From Chitinophagaceae bacterium (GTDB lineage Bacteria > Bacteroidota > Bacteroidia > Chitinophagales > Chitinophagaceae): DNA of 64,000 nt. The DNA is taken from assembly GCA_016703625.1 (NCBI GenBank), contig JADJBP010000008.1, positions 124,001-188,000 on the forward strand. Direction: 5' to 3'. The notes below the pieces were generated by a model. It was not told where the DNA came from. It searched no databases and saw nothing but the letters and a program-made list of their open reading frames with translations. Below are positions 48,709 through 57,689 of the stretch, piece after piece. Numbering within the stretch: position 1 is the first letter of the stretch; each line of letters opens with the position of its first letter. The translations under genes and the position numbers were made by a program.

Positions 48709-49816
48709 ATGACAGCAGCAAAAGCATATATAGCTAAACTTATTTTTACCGGTGAGCAGTGGCTGCAGGAACATGCAGCTATTGTTGAAGATGGCATTAT
48801 AAAAGATGTGGTACCTGTTACTGCATTAGATCCGCTTATGGAGGCTGCATATTTTGACAATAGCATACTGGCTCCGGCTTTTATAGACCTGCAGATATAT
48901 GGTGCTTATGAAAAATTATTTGCCATTTACCCGGATACAGATTCCTTACAATTATTAAACAAATACAGCAGCGGCGGTGGTGCTGCTTTTTGTATGCCAA
49001 CTGTTGCTACCAACCAGCCAGAAGTATTTTTTCAATGTATTGATGCCATCAGGTTGTACTGGCAACAGGGCGGCGAAGGTATTCTAGGGTTACATGCAGA
49101 AGGCCCGTGGATCAACAGATCGAAGAGAGGTGCTCATATATCATCGCTGATAAAAAGCCCTTCTTTAAAAGAAGTGGAATCATTCATTCATTATGGAAAA
49201 GATGTTTTAAAGATCATCACGCTTGCTCCCGAGGTTTGCAGTAAAGAAGTTATTGATCTCATCCATTCATCCGGCATTAAAATATTTACAGGCCACAGCA
49301 ATGCAACTTATGAAGAAGCCATACACAGTTTCGATAACGGCATTAGTGCCGTAACGCATTTATACACGCCATGAGCCCTTTGCAACACCGCAGCCCGGGC
49401 CTGGTAGGCGCTACATTTGATCACCAGCAGATAAAAGCAAGTATTATTGCAGATGGTTACCATGTTGATTATCCAGCTGTAAGGATCGCAAAGAAAATTA
49501 TGCAGCAAAGGCTTTTGCTATTACCGATGCAGTTACCACAACCACCGAAGGTTATTATCAGCATCAACCCGAAGGAGATAAATTTGCAGCCGACAATATC
49601 CTGAGTGGGTCAGCATTAACCATGTATAAGGCACTGCAAAACCTGGTAAACCATGTTGGTATAGAAACCGGCGAAGCCCTGCGCATGTGCAGCCTCTACC
49701 CAGCACAGGTAATGGGGATGGATGATAAACTGGGTATGATCGGCAAAGGTTACCGGTCAAAAATGGCATTGATACCGGAAAACCTGGATGGTTCTGAAGT
49801 GCGTATCATCTCTTAA
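48709..49816 (+). CDS. nagA: N-acetylglucosamine-6-phosphate deacetylase, frame-broken
   Basis: About 370 residues. Marks in order: N-terminal APAFIDLQIYGA, LHAEGPWI (metal glutamate), IKIFTGHSNATYEEA (metal histidine), then after an indel near 49368 NAMSPLQHRSPGLVG, IKASIIADGYHVDYP, and after a second indel near 49510 AITDAVTTTTEGYYQH (catalytic aspartate) to SGSALTMYKALQNLVNH. It removes the acetyl group of GlcNAc-6-phosphate, in wall recycling or chitin use. No nagB or transporter is adjacent. Confidence 0.9.
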
Positions 49817-49837
49817 ATAATCCTGAAAACTATAAGG

Positions 49838-50880
49838 CTATTGCGTTACAAAGATTCCCCTGCCAGTAGATACAACTCCTGATGTTTTATTGCCAATATC
49901 AGTTTCTACTCCATTTTTCCAGAACTTGGTAATTATATAATTATAACCGTTAATTCCATCCACTTCGTACCCTGCAATGAAAAACATCATTTCCATAAAC
50001 AGCAATGGCATAAGGGTTAACCCAATTCCAATCGGTAGCATTAGAAAGATTTACAGAAGCTCCCTTGCTGTTCCAGTATTTACCTACAGCATATTTAGGC
50101 ACAGGGACACTTACAGGGTCACTTTCATGACCCGTAGCATGTACTACGCCATTATTGTCAACAACTATTGACCTGAGACGGGCATCTCTGGTTCCATCTG
50201 AAAGTGGTACTACCTGGCCGTTTTTCCAATACACAGCAACTTCCGTTGTTCCGATCAATTGATTGCATCCCACGTAAACATCGTTTCCTGCAACAGCAAT
50301 TGAATAGGGGCCACGCAAACCAGTCAAATTAATAGCTGTTCCATTTTTGCAGAGTCTTGCTCCACTTACCCCGTCTGAACCTACTACATAAACATCATTA
50401 CCGGACACTGCTATTGCATAAGCATTAGCATGGTTTGTTCCATCGGTTAACTTAGTTTCAACTCCATTCTTCCAATATTTAGCAACATGTTTCGTGTTAT
50501 CAATTTCATTGCCACATACATATACATCGTTACCAACCACTGTCATTGATCCAAACTCGGCCAGCAGGCCCATAGAAAGCGTTGTGGGAATTCCATTCTT
50601 CCAGTATTTTATTATTGCGTTACCACTTGGGGCGTCTTGTTCAATTCCTCAACATATACATCATTGCCGTTTACAGCAATGGCATATGCAATCGCTCCTT
50701 TGTACCATCTGTCAGATGTGTTGCCACCCGTTTTTCCAATAGGTGGCCACAGCAACGGTTCTGTTGGATACAGTACCCGCTATATATACATTTTTGCAAC
50801 CGGGATAAAATCATTTTTTTACAGGAGTTTGTAACAGCAATAATGCTCAGCAGCATAAATAGTTTTATGATGTGTTTCAT
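49838..50880 (-). CDS. Lipoprotein of propeller-like KNG/GNDVY repeats, frame-broken
   Basis: About 350 residues. The start at 50880 (MKHIIKLFMLLSIIAVTNSC) gives a lipoprotein leader. After breaks near 50810, 50690 and 50640 the frame is open from 50573 to 49950, with a last break near 49975. Units of about 50 residues repeat: a strand AIAVSGNDVYVVGSD (or SIAVAGNDVYVGCN), then a YWKNG turn and a TDGT loop. At least six units are visible. This looks like a beta-propeller, similar to secreted proteins with automatically tracked text-like repeats seen in Bacteroidota. The function is unknown; surface binding is likely. Confidence 0.68.
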
Positions 50881-51073
50881 GTTTTAAGGGTTGTTATTAG
50901 TGAATAATTAACAGGTCTTAAAGATCACCTCAATATAATCAGACAGTCTGCAGGAATAATTAGCTGCATTTTATATTCATTTTCTTACATACAACTTAAA
51001 TAGCACTTGCAATTCAGCTTTAATTGAGTTATATTTATACAAGTTCTTTTTACTTACGCTTAAATGTTTTGTT

Positions 51074-51562
51074 ATGAACCTCATCGAAAAATTTGAATAT
51101 TGGGGAGACAGGCATCATCCCAAATGGCTGGATATTATACGTATCGTACTGGGCGTGTTTCTTTGCTACAATGGAGTGGATTATCTCCGAAACACCAGTG
51201 ACCTCATCAGCCTGATGAAAAACACATCACCTTTCAGTGAATTCATGATCATCCTGATTGGCCATTACATCACATTTGCACATATCATTGGCGGGTTCTT
51301 TTTAACCATTGGCATGTTTACCCGTGCAGCCTGCGTCATTCAGATCCCCATACTGATCGGTGCGATCATCTTTGTGAACATCGGAGCAACCCGCGATGCT
51401 TTCAGCCCCTATTCCGAACTGTTCCTTTCCATTATTGTTTTATTGCTGCTCGTTTATTTTTTGATCATCGGCAACGGACCTCTTTCTGTAAAAGTACCGC
51501 CCGAAGAGCATTTGAAAGAGCATGAAGAGTATATAAGGAAAGTAAAAGAAGGGGAAAAATAA
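51074..51562 (+). CDS. DoxX family membrane protein
   Basis: A 162-residue protein with four spans (about 18-36, 58-82, 84-105 and 115-135). Family marks are RIVLGVFLCYNGVDYLRN, the AHIIGGFFLTIGMFTRAAC segment and LLLLVYFLIIGNGPLSV. The C-terminus is charged and helical. DoxX-type proteins are linked to quinone or thiol redox work in some bacteria; here the partner is unknown. The frame is intact. Confidence 0.85.
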   Translation: MNLIEKFEYWGDRHHPKWLDIIRIVLGVFLCYNGVDYLRNTSDLISLMKNTSPFSEFMIILIGHYITFAHIIGGFFLTIGMFTRAACVIQIPILIGAIIFVNIGATRDAFSPYSELFLSIIVLLLLVYFLIIGNGPLSVKVPPEEHLKEHEEYIRKVKEGEK

Positions 51563-51662
51563 ATGCAGTAACTGGTTGGCACCCTGCATTTATATAATTA
51601 AATATAATTCTAAACACGATAAGGTTTGCATAGCTACAGGCTCCCGCACCAAACCTTATAGA

Positions 51663-52175
51663 TTAAAACCTCAGTAACATCAGGTGGTTGGGATTTGAAT
51701 GTGTTGTTGAAATTTTAAAATCATAGCTGCCCGCAATGATAAACCCTGCTTTTTTATAAAACGTATAGCCCTTTCATTTTCTATCCAAACATATAACCAT
51801 ATTCCCGCCTGGTCATTTTGTTTTGAAAGTTCAACATTAAATTGAAAAGTTTGAGCCCCAGTTTCAGGTCATGATATTTTTTAACAGGTAGATCCTTTCC
51901 AGTTTTGTAATATGAACCAACGGGCTGCCTGCATACGGTAAATTGAAAATGATCTTGGAATACCCTGCCGGGATATTGTTGTGATAAATGATATGAAAAA
52001 TATTTTCCGGATCAAGTAATTCCTGTTTTAAAACAACTTCATTATATTTTTCCTGCACATAGTTATTTACATCTTCCGGTTTGGCACTATGGCCATGTGA
52101 TTCTAAAAAAGTTGTTTTGGCAATTCCGGAAAGCAATGCCGCATCTTTTTCGCCCGCTTTTACGATGGATACCAT
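51663..52175 (-). CDS. GNAT acetyltransferase, frame-broken
   Basis: About 170 residues. The first piece starts at 52175 with IVKAGEKDAALLSGIAKTTF, then LLDPENIFHIIYHNNIPAGY. A break near 51875 moves to YHDLKLGLKLFNFNVELSKQ and, after another base or two, DQAGIWLYVWIENERAIRFY and KKAGF, the GNAT end motif, with the stop at 51663. The usual acetyl-CoA loop (QxxGxG) is weak, reading LKKYHDLKLG. The substrate is unknown. One of three GNAT proteins in the window. Confidence 0.78.
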
Positions 52176-52351
52176 GCCTACCCCGTTTTAAATGATAAAA
52201 CGAAATGAAATTACAAAATTATAATTTACAAATCCCGGCTCCCCTGCCCAGGTGCATGAATTACAAACATGCAGGTATGTTTCCAGAATTGTATAGCCGG
52301 TAAATAACGGGACATGTTTTCCATTAACTTGTGCCTGAAAATAATAACAGC

Positions 52352-53440
52352 ATGAAAAAATATTTACCGCTTCTTTTTACACTGGTTTCGTTGAATGCAA
52401 TTGCACAAACCAGTCCCAAAATGGATTTTGAAAAATACAACCCGCCTTCCACGCTGGTAGTACCGGAGCATAAACCGGCTAAAGCAAAATTCCCTTTTAT
52501 TGATGTACATAACCACCAGTTTGGTATGCCGGATATGGACCTGGGTAAACTGGTCACAGAAATGGATGCCCTCAACATGAAAGTAATGGTGAACCTGAGT
52601 GGCGAAAGCGGCGATAAAATAAAGCGCTCTGTTGCCAATATCAAACAAAACTTCCCCAAACGTTTTATAGTATTTGCCAACCTCGATCTTAAAACAGTAG
52701 GTTCGGCAGGTTGGGGTGAGCAGGCCGCCAATCAACTGGCTGAAGATGTAAAAAATGGCGCCAGCGGTTTAAAGATCTACAAGAGCCTCGGTTTTTCGGT
52801 TGTTGATATTGATGGAAAAAGAGTGACCGTTGATGATGCCCGGCTTGACCCGGTATGGAAAAAAGCCGGTGAATTAAAAATACCGGTGCTCATTCATACA
52901 GCCGACCCCAAACCTTTCTGGTCGCCGATGGATGAGAACAATGAAAGATGGCTGGAACTGGCCACACACCCCCGCCGCAAAAAAACAGATACCGATCCTG
53001 CACCCTGGGATACGCTCATAGCCGAGCAACACCGCCTTTTTAAAAAACACCCGCGTACCACATTTATTGCCGCACATTTTGGATGGTATCCCAATGAGCT
53101 CGGAAAACTTTCACAGTTGCTCGACGAGATGCCGAATGTAGTTGTAGAATTCGGGGCAGTGATCGCAGAACTGGGCAGGCAGCCACGTATGGCCAAATGG
53201 TTTTTTACCAAATACCAGGACAGGATCTTATTTGGCAAAGACAGCTGGGTACCTTCTGAATATGCAACTTATTTCCGTGTGCTGGAAACAGAAGATGAAT
53301 ATTTTCCCTACCACAAAAAGTATCATGCTTTTTGGGCCATGTATGGAATGGGATTACCGGATAATATTTTAAAAAAGATCTACTACAAAAATGCATTACG
53401 GATCATTCCGAATATAGATAAAACCTTGTTCCCTGATTGA
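52352..53440 (+). CDS. Exported amidohydrolase (TIM-barrel metal hydrolase)
   Basis: A 362-residue enzyme from the ATG at 52352 (MKKYLPLLFTLVSLNAIAQ is the signal peptide; the 52331 frame start is GTG). Metal motif HNH (H53, H55) in IDVHNHQFG, then IPVLIHTADP, IAAHFGWYP and the acid in LFGKDSW. This matches the amidohydrolase-2 family (ACMSD-like). It may hydrolyse or decarboxylate a small acid outside the cytosol. Periplasmic members are common in Bacteroidota. The frame is intact. Confidence 0.88.
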   Translation: MKKYLPLLFTLVSLNAIAQTSPKMDFEKYNPPSTLVVPEHKPAKAKFPFIDVHNHQFGMPDMDLGKLVTEMDALNMKVMVNLSGESGDKIKRSVANIKQNFPKRFIVFANLDLKTVGSAGWGEQAANQLAEDVKNGASGLKIYKSLGFSVVDIDGKRVTVDDARLDPVWKKAGELKIPVLIHTADPKPFWSPMDENNERWLELATHPRRKKTDTDPAPWDTLIAEQHRLFKKHPRTTFIAAHFGWYPNELGKLSQLLDEMPNVVVEFGAVIAELGRQPRMAKWFFTKYQDRILFGKDSWVPSEYATYFRVLETEDEYFPYHKKYHAFWAMYGMGLPDNILKKIYYKNALRIIPNIDKTLFPD

Positions 53441-53453
53441 TAATTACAGGTTA

Positions 53454-53519
53454 TCCCAGCGGGGTTTCACGGATGTTTCTTGCTAAATTGATATGTCCGT
53501 TGTGAAAACCCCGCTGGGA
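53454..53519. repeat. AGCGGGGTTT palindromic repeat, copy A
   Basis: TCCCAGCGGGGTTTCAC (53454-53470) and GTGAAAACCCCGCTGGGA (53502-53519) form a near-perfect inverted repeat with an AT-rich centre. Related sequence occurs at 62508-62570 and, less closely, at 59758-59815. It lies between two convergent genes, so it may also stop transcription. Confidence 0.85.
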
Positions 53520-53544
53520 CAGAAATGGCTGATTTTTTTTTTGC

Positions 53545-54249
53545 CTAACCTGCAAAAATATATCCACATCCTTTTTCCTGTGCCCGGCCCAGGGCCCATA
53601 CACCTGAAGGTACCAGTTGTATTCCCGGAAGCAGGCCACTCATAAAATCTTTTTTTACTTCAGCAGCATCCAGTTTCATCTTTTGCGCTGCAACCGCACT
53701 GTTAACACCGATGGCTGCCTGGCATACGCAAAACATCACACCGTTTTCCTGCAATTGGTTTATGCCGATCAGTAATTCGCCCACGGCAGGTAATACAAAT
53801 GCGCCCTGCCTTGGCTTCCAGAATGGATTACGGGTGGCGGGCTTTTTAGTTTCAGGGTCATTTGCATTTAACAATTCGCCCAGTTTATATTTTTCCCAAA
53901 GCCTGTCTTCCAAAGCATAGCCAATGGAAGAATGGCGTAAAACCACTACCACACTGCAATCTGCATCTTTGGTGCCGGTTGCTTCATTGGTGAGTAAAAA
54001 CACCCTTGGCCATGCAAAGGGAAATATCTCATTGGGATGCGGCGAATCAAACACGATCCGGTGTTTGCCGGTAATTTTTTTAAACATTTCTTCCGGGTCA
54101 TCATTTGTTGTAAATGGAGCAGGCTGCTCATTGCCGAAAGCATTCAGTGTAGGTGCAATTGCAGAGATACCAACTACTGCTGCACCGGTTGCCAGTGAAC
54201 CTAAAAAACCCCGGCGGTTGGTAGGTTCGTTTAGATCGTTCCTGTTCAT
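53545..54249 (-). CDS. Tat-exported DsrE-like protein
   Basis: The start at 54249 (MNRNDLNEPTNRRGFLGSLA) shows a twin-arginine motif NRRGFLG and a hydrophobic leader. The 234-residue protein has a DsrE-type core: HRIVFDSPHPNE, SVVVVLRHSSIGYALEDRLW, GVMFCVCQAAIGVNS and VPSGVWALGRAQEKGCGYIF. Two cysteines in FCVCQ and one near the C-terminus. The divergent neighbour at 54372 has the same core. DsrE-like proteins move sulfur between proteins; the role of exported members is unknown. The Tat route means it folds, perhaps with a cofactor, before export. Confidence 0.82.
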   Translation of the reverse strand: MNRNDLNEPTNRRGFLGSLATGAAVVGISAIAPTLNAFGNEQPAPFTTNDDPEEMFKKITGKHRIVFDSPHPNEIFPFAWPRVFLLTNEATGTKDADCSVVVVLRHSSIGYALEDRLWEKYKLGELLNANDPETKKPATRNPFWKPRQGAFVLPAVGELLIGINQLQENGVMFCVCQAAIGVNSAVAAQKMKLDAAEVKKDFMSGLLPGIQLVPSGVWALGRAQEKGCGYIFAG

Positions 54250-54371
54250 AAAATAACATTTATAGAATGAATAATTTTGTTGAAAAACAGGATAAGGTAG
54301 AAAAATAAATGCTGGAATACAAATTATTTTATTAAAAAAGAATGTGTAATTTTTAAACAAAATAATAAGAT

Positions 54372-54787
54372 ATGAAACCTTTATGCCTTCTTGCCATGCT
54401 GCTGCTGTCCGCTACAGGACAGCTTTTTGCCCAGCCGGCCCCCTATCATGTTGTATTTGATATCACTACCAGTGACACAGCCACTCACCAACGGGTGATC
54501 CGCTGGTCAAAAAGTATTATGAAGACCTACCCGGATGCCAAAATTGAGATCGTCTTTACGGAAAGGCATTGGATATGGTGGTACAAAACAGATCTACAGT
54601 AGCTGAAGATGTAAAAAAACTGGCCGTCAGCAAACAGGTAGTATTTGCCGTTTGCGAGCAGGCCATGAAATTTCACAAAATAGAAAAAAGCCAGTTGATC
54701 AGCGATGTACAAACAGTACCTGATGCATTATATGAACTGGTGACCAGGCAAAAGGAAGGTTATGGATATATCAAGGTGGTTAATTGA
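54372..54787 (+). CDS. Sec-exported DsrE-like protein, frame-broken
   Basis: About 139 residues. A signal peptide (MKPLCLLAMLLLSATGQLFA) is followed by APYHVVFDITTSDTATHQRV and DAKIEIVF. An indel near 54560 moves to LDMVVQNRSTVAEDVKKLA, VVFAVCEQAMKFHKIEKSQL and VPDALYELVTRQKEGYGYIK. The last parts line up with the Tat-exported neighbour (GVMFCVC and AQEKGCGYIF). The two genes start 122 bases apart and diverge. Confidence 0.83.
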
Positions 54788-54814
54788 ATGCTGTACTTTA
54801 CCGGCGAAAAAGAT

Positions 54815-55405
54815 CTACAGATCATTCTGTGGAAAGATCCTGATGACCTTTATAAAACGGAAGACATAATATGTACCCAGTTCTGAGATGGTAACCCCTT
54901 TTGCTTTTCCGGATGTGGAATGAATAAAATAGCACTTCCCTTTTTCATTTGAAGTAATGATGCCGATATGGCCCGCGAGCCGGTTAGTACTGTCTGTCCC
55001 GGTAAAAAGAACAAGGTCGCCGGGTTTTGCATCTGCAAGATCTATCTTCCTTTCAACATTGCTGTAATCAATGGAGGAACGGGGAACAGCAATTTGAAAA
55101 TGGTTAAATACATAAGTAAGAAATCCTGAGCAGTCAAACCCAACAGCAGGATCAACAGAAGCATAACTGTAAGCTGTACCAATAAGTGACTGTGCAAAGG
55201 CCAGTAATTCTTCGGGGGTGGTTGATCCGGTATTGATATGTTGTGAACCCGCGGGAAATGTGGAAGCTGCAACCGGAGGTTTTACAATTGTATCATTAGT
55301 AACCTCATTTTTAAGCTGCAACATTTCTGTTCCGGGCTCCACGGATCTTTTATTGTTACAGGATGTTAAAGTAATCAGCCATATAATGAGCATTGTAAGT
55401 CGCAT
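54815..55405 (-). CDS. NlpC/P60 peptidase lipoprotein
   Basis: The start at 55405 gives MRLTMLIIWLITLTSC, with lipobox LTSC; 55420 adds five residues. The NlpC/P60 domain has the catalytic cysteine in FDCSGF (C92), AGHIGI (H146) and FIHST (H162), numbered from 55405, a full triad. The 196-residue protein cuts cell-wall peptides, probably D-Glu to diamino acid bonds. The linker between anchor and domain is about 45 residues. The frame is intact. Confidence 0.9.
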   Translation of the reverse strand: MRLTMLIIWLITLTSCNNKRSVEPGTEMLQLKNEVTNDTIVKPPVAASTFPAGSQHINTGSTTPEELLAFAQSLIGTAYSYASVDPAVGFDCSGFLTYVFNHFQIAVPRSSIDYSNVERKIDLADAKPGDLVLFTGTDSTNRLAGHIGIITSNEKGKCYFIHSTSGKAKGVTISELGTYYVFRFIKVIRIFPQNDL

Positions 55406-55605
55406 AACAAAGGGTTGCAATAATCAATCCAATAAATGGGTAATGTATGAAATAATACGAACAAAACTTGGCAGCTGTTGGACATTAGTTATTTATAAGA
55501 ACCCGTTAATTACACCAGTCAGGAGGCCGTTGGTCAAAGATCAAACGACAGCGCAAAAGAAAACATTAACATGTTCAAAAGTTTTTATTGATCAGCATTA
55601 AAAAA

Positions 55606-55646
55606 CCCCACAGTTCAACCACGAATATTGCGGCTAAACTGCGGGG
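55606..55646. terminator. Hairpin between genes
   Basis: CCCCACAGTT (55606-55615) pairs with AACTGCGGGG (55637-55646), nine of ten positions, flanked by A-rich and TAAAAAT sequence. It lies after the 3' end of the DUF1772-like gene. Confidence 0.5.
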
Positions 55647-55679
55647 CTAAAAATTCCTGGCAGTTAAACTGGAACCTCT

Positions 55680-56153
55680 TTAACGGGCCGAATAAATTTT
55701 ATGCAATGACAGGAAAGATAAGAACAGCCCAATCAGGAGCAATAAGGTGCGTACCCAATTCATGGTATTCAATTCAGACCAGGTTTTCTTCAGCAGCTCA
55801 ACATCTGTAAGCTGTGCTGTTTTAAACATAATGTCATTCCTCGGGTAGAAATACCCAAAGGTCATGGCTTCTGCTGCAAGGTACATGACCAAAGCCAACC
55901 CAAAATACAGCCTCGTAGCCGGAGCTGATTTCCAGAAAATGATCAGCACGATCAGCCCCAACAGCTGGTTCACAGGAGAAAATATCCTGAAAAAATACCC
56001 GGGGTTCACTGTTTTAAAATACTCCCTGGCTGCTGCAATGGAATTGGGGATATTGCTTCCCCATGAAGTGGCGTCAACCAATGAAGTGTAGATGTTTACC
56101 AAAATCAGTCCTGCTGTAATGGTAATGGTTGTAAATAAAAGAATTGTTTTCAT
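55680..56153 (-). CDS. DUF1772-like membrane protein
   Basis: A 157-residue protein from the ATG at 56153 (MKTILLFTTITITAGLILVN). Four spans (about 3-22, 57-75, 82-100 and 135-152). IYTSLVDATSWGSNIPNSI and FFRIFSPVNQLLGLIV resemble the DUF1772/anthrone-oxygenase-type family. It lies downstream of the AraC gene on the same strand, 53 bases after its stop, so the two may be an operon. The role is unknown. The frame is intact. Confidence 0.75.
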   Translation of the reverse strand: MKTILLFTTITITAGLILVNIYTSLVDATSWGSNIPNSIAAAREYFKTVNPGYFFRIFSPVNQLLGLIVLIIFWKSAPATRLYFGLALVMYLAAEAMTFGYFYPRNDIMFKTAQLTDVELLKKTWSELNTMNWVRTLLLLIGLFLSFLSLHKIYSAR

Positions 56154-56205
56154 GACTTTTTTTTTGATGGCAAAGATGGGGACAGGCAGGCAGGCCAAAT
56201 TGTAT

Positions 56206-57012
56206 TTAACGGACATCTTTATAAAGGTGGCCCTTTACAATACTTTTATTCCGCTTGTATGCTCCGGGGGTCATTTTAGTATAAGCCTTAAAACTTTTAA
56301 TGAAATGTGATTGGTCAGCGAACTGGCTTTGGTAGGCAACTGCGGTAAGCGGAAGGTCGGTATGATGGATCAGGTGTACGGCGTGCAGGTATTTTTTATA
56401 CAGCAGCAATTCCTCTGTATTCATGCCGGTAGCCTCAAAAAGTTTTCTTGATAAATGCCGGGGCGAATAACACAATGAACCGGCAAGCTCATTTACCGAC
56501 AGGTCGTGTTGATTGCTTGCATAGAGGAAATTATTGATCAATTGTTCCTGGGGGTGCATGTCCATAAAATGCTGCTTTAGCCAGGCCTTGAAAACAGTGA
56601 CCCGTTTATTGAAATCACCCTGCCCTGCCAATTGATGCCAAAGGGACATGAAAGCCGGGTCGATCAGTGCAAGGTCAACGGTGATATCAGCAAATTCAGA
56701 TGCCGGGCAACCAAATATTTTCTTTACAGCCAGGGGCTGAAACTGCACACCAAAGAACACCAGTTGCCTTGGCAGTTGCAACTCTAAAGGTGCCCTGTTG
56801 AAACCATTGATAAAACAATGGGGTAAATGGTATTCACTGCTGTCTGCCTTGTTAAGGATGACAGAGCTGTCGCTGAAATTAAAAATGATCTCAATAATGC
56901 CCTTGGGTATGATGTATTCTTTGCCAAAAGGGGTAAAATGATCCACCTGCCAGATAGCATGTATCACATTCTTAACAGACATGTCTTTTGGTATATAAAA
57001 ATTGCTATTCAC
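56206..57012 (-). CDS. AraC family transcriptional regulator
   Basis: A 268-residue protein with an intact frame. The N-terminal half is a DUF6597-like domain (HAIWQVDHFTPFGKEYIIPK, GIIEIIFNF and LVFFGVQFQPLAV). The C-terminal half has the two helix-turn-helix motifs of AraC: SVNELAGSLCYSPRHLSRKL and LTAVAYQSQFADQSHFIKSF with KMTPGAYKR. It probably controls the adjacent membrane gene. No ligand is evident. Confidence 0.9.
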   Translation of the reverse strand: MNSNFYIPKDMSVKNVIHAIWQVDHFTPFGKEYIIPKGIIEIIFNFSDSSVILNKADSSEYHLPHCFINGFNRAPLELQLPRQLVFFGVQFQPLAVKKIFGCPASEFADITVDLALIDPAFMSLWHQLAGQGDFNKRVTVFKAWLKQHFMDMHPQEQLINNFLYASNQHDLSVNELAGSLCYSPRHLSRKLFEATGMNTEELLLYKKYLHAVHLIHHTDLPLTAVAYQSQFADQSHFIKSFKAYTKMTPGAYKRNKSIVKGHLYKDVR

Positions 57013-57117
57013 AATGATGATGCTGCTGTGCAGCCGGGTTAGCTGGTATTTACGATGGCATAAAGAAACCTGATTTTTATGAGTTCGTGAAAAAGCAGTT
57101 TAAAACGGTGTATGCCC

Positions 57118-57447
57118 TTATTCAAAAACATAATACAGCCCCAGCACTACAATGCAAACTGCAATTGTGGTGAGCCCGTAAAAAATAAAATCGAACATAT
57201 GGGGCAGTGCATGGGTAATGGTGAGTACACAGCTTAAAAAACCCATGAATGCACCTGCAGCCATGCATACAAAGCCGGTTGAGCGCCGCTTTTCATTCCG
57301 TATCCGTTTAATGGCTTCCTGGTAACCGGCTATATGCCCTGGCGTAATACCCATCTTCAGCAGTTCCTGCTCAACAGCACCCGGTGCAGGTTTTAACGAC
57401 AATACCTGGCGGCATATATTTTCATCCGGCATAAAATTTTCCTGCAT
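57118..57447 (-). CDS. Hypothetical two-span membrane protein
   Basis: A 109-residue protein. The N-terminal 60 residues are soluble with SLKPAPGAVEQELLKMGITP and ending in a basic stretch RIRNEKRRSTG. Two hydrophobic spans follow (about 59-78 and 86-107). No named family is recognised. The frame is intact and the start is soft (ATG at 57447 or 57432). Confidence 0.6.
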   Translation of the reverse strand: MQENFMPDENICRQVLSLKPAPGAVEQELLKMGITPGHIAGYQEAIKRIRNEKRRSTGFVCMAAGAFMGFLSCVLTITHALPHMFDFIFYGLTTIAVCIVVLGLYYVFE

Positions 57448-57689
57448 GGCATTTCCGGTTTTATTATTTATTGTTTACCTGTATATCAAAACCTGCAGTA
57501 AATTATAAATATTTATGCGGATTATCAAAAGAACCAGGTAAAATTTACAGCATGGATTGCGTTTCCCGGCCTCTTAGGCCTATCATTTGTGCCGGTTGGG
57601 CGTATTCATTTCCTTTAAAAAACAAAATCCGCGGAAAGATAAAGATAATGAGTTAGCGGATAAAAGCTGTAAATGCCTAACTTGCTTTT

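Noticed and set aside
48709..49816. Chitin-use gene cluster around nagA
   Set aside because: No nagB, transporter, chitinase or regulator is found next to it.
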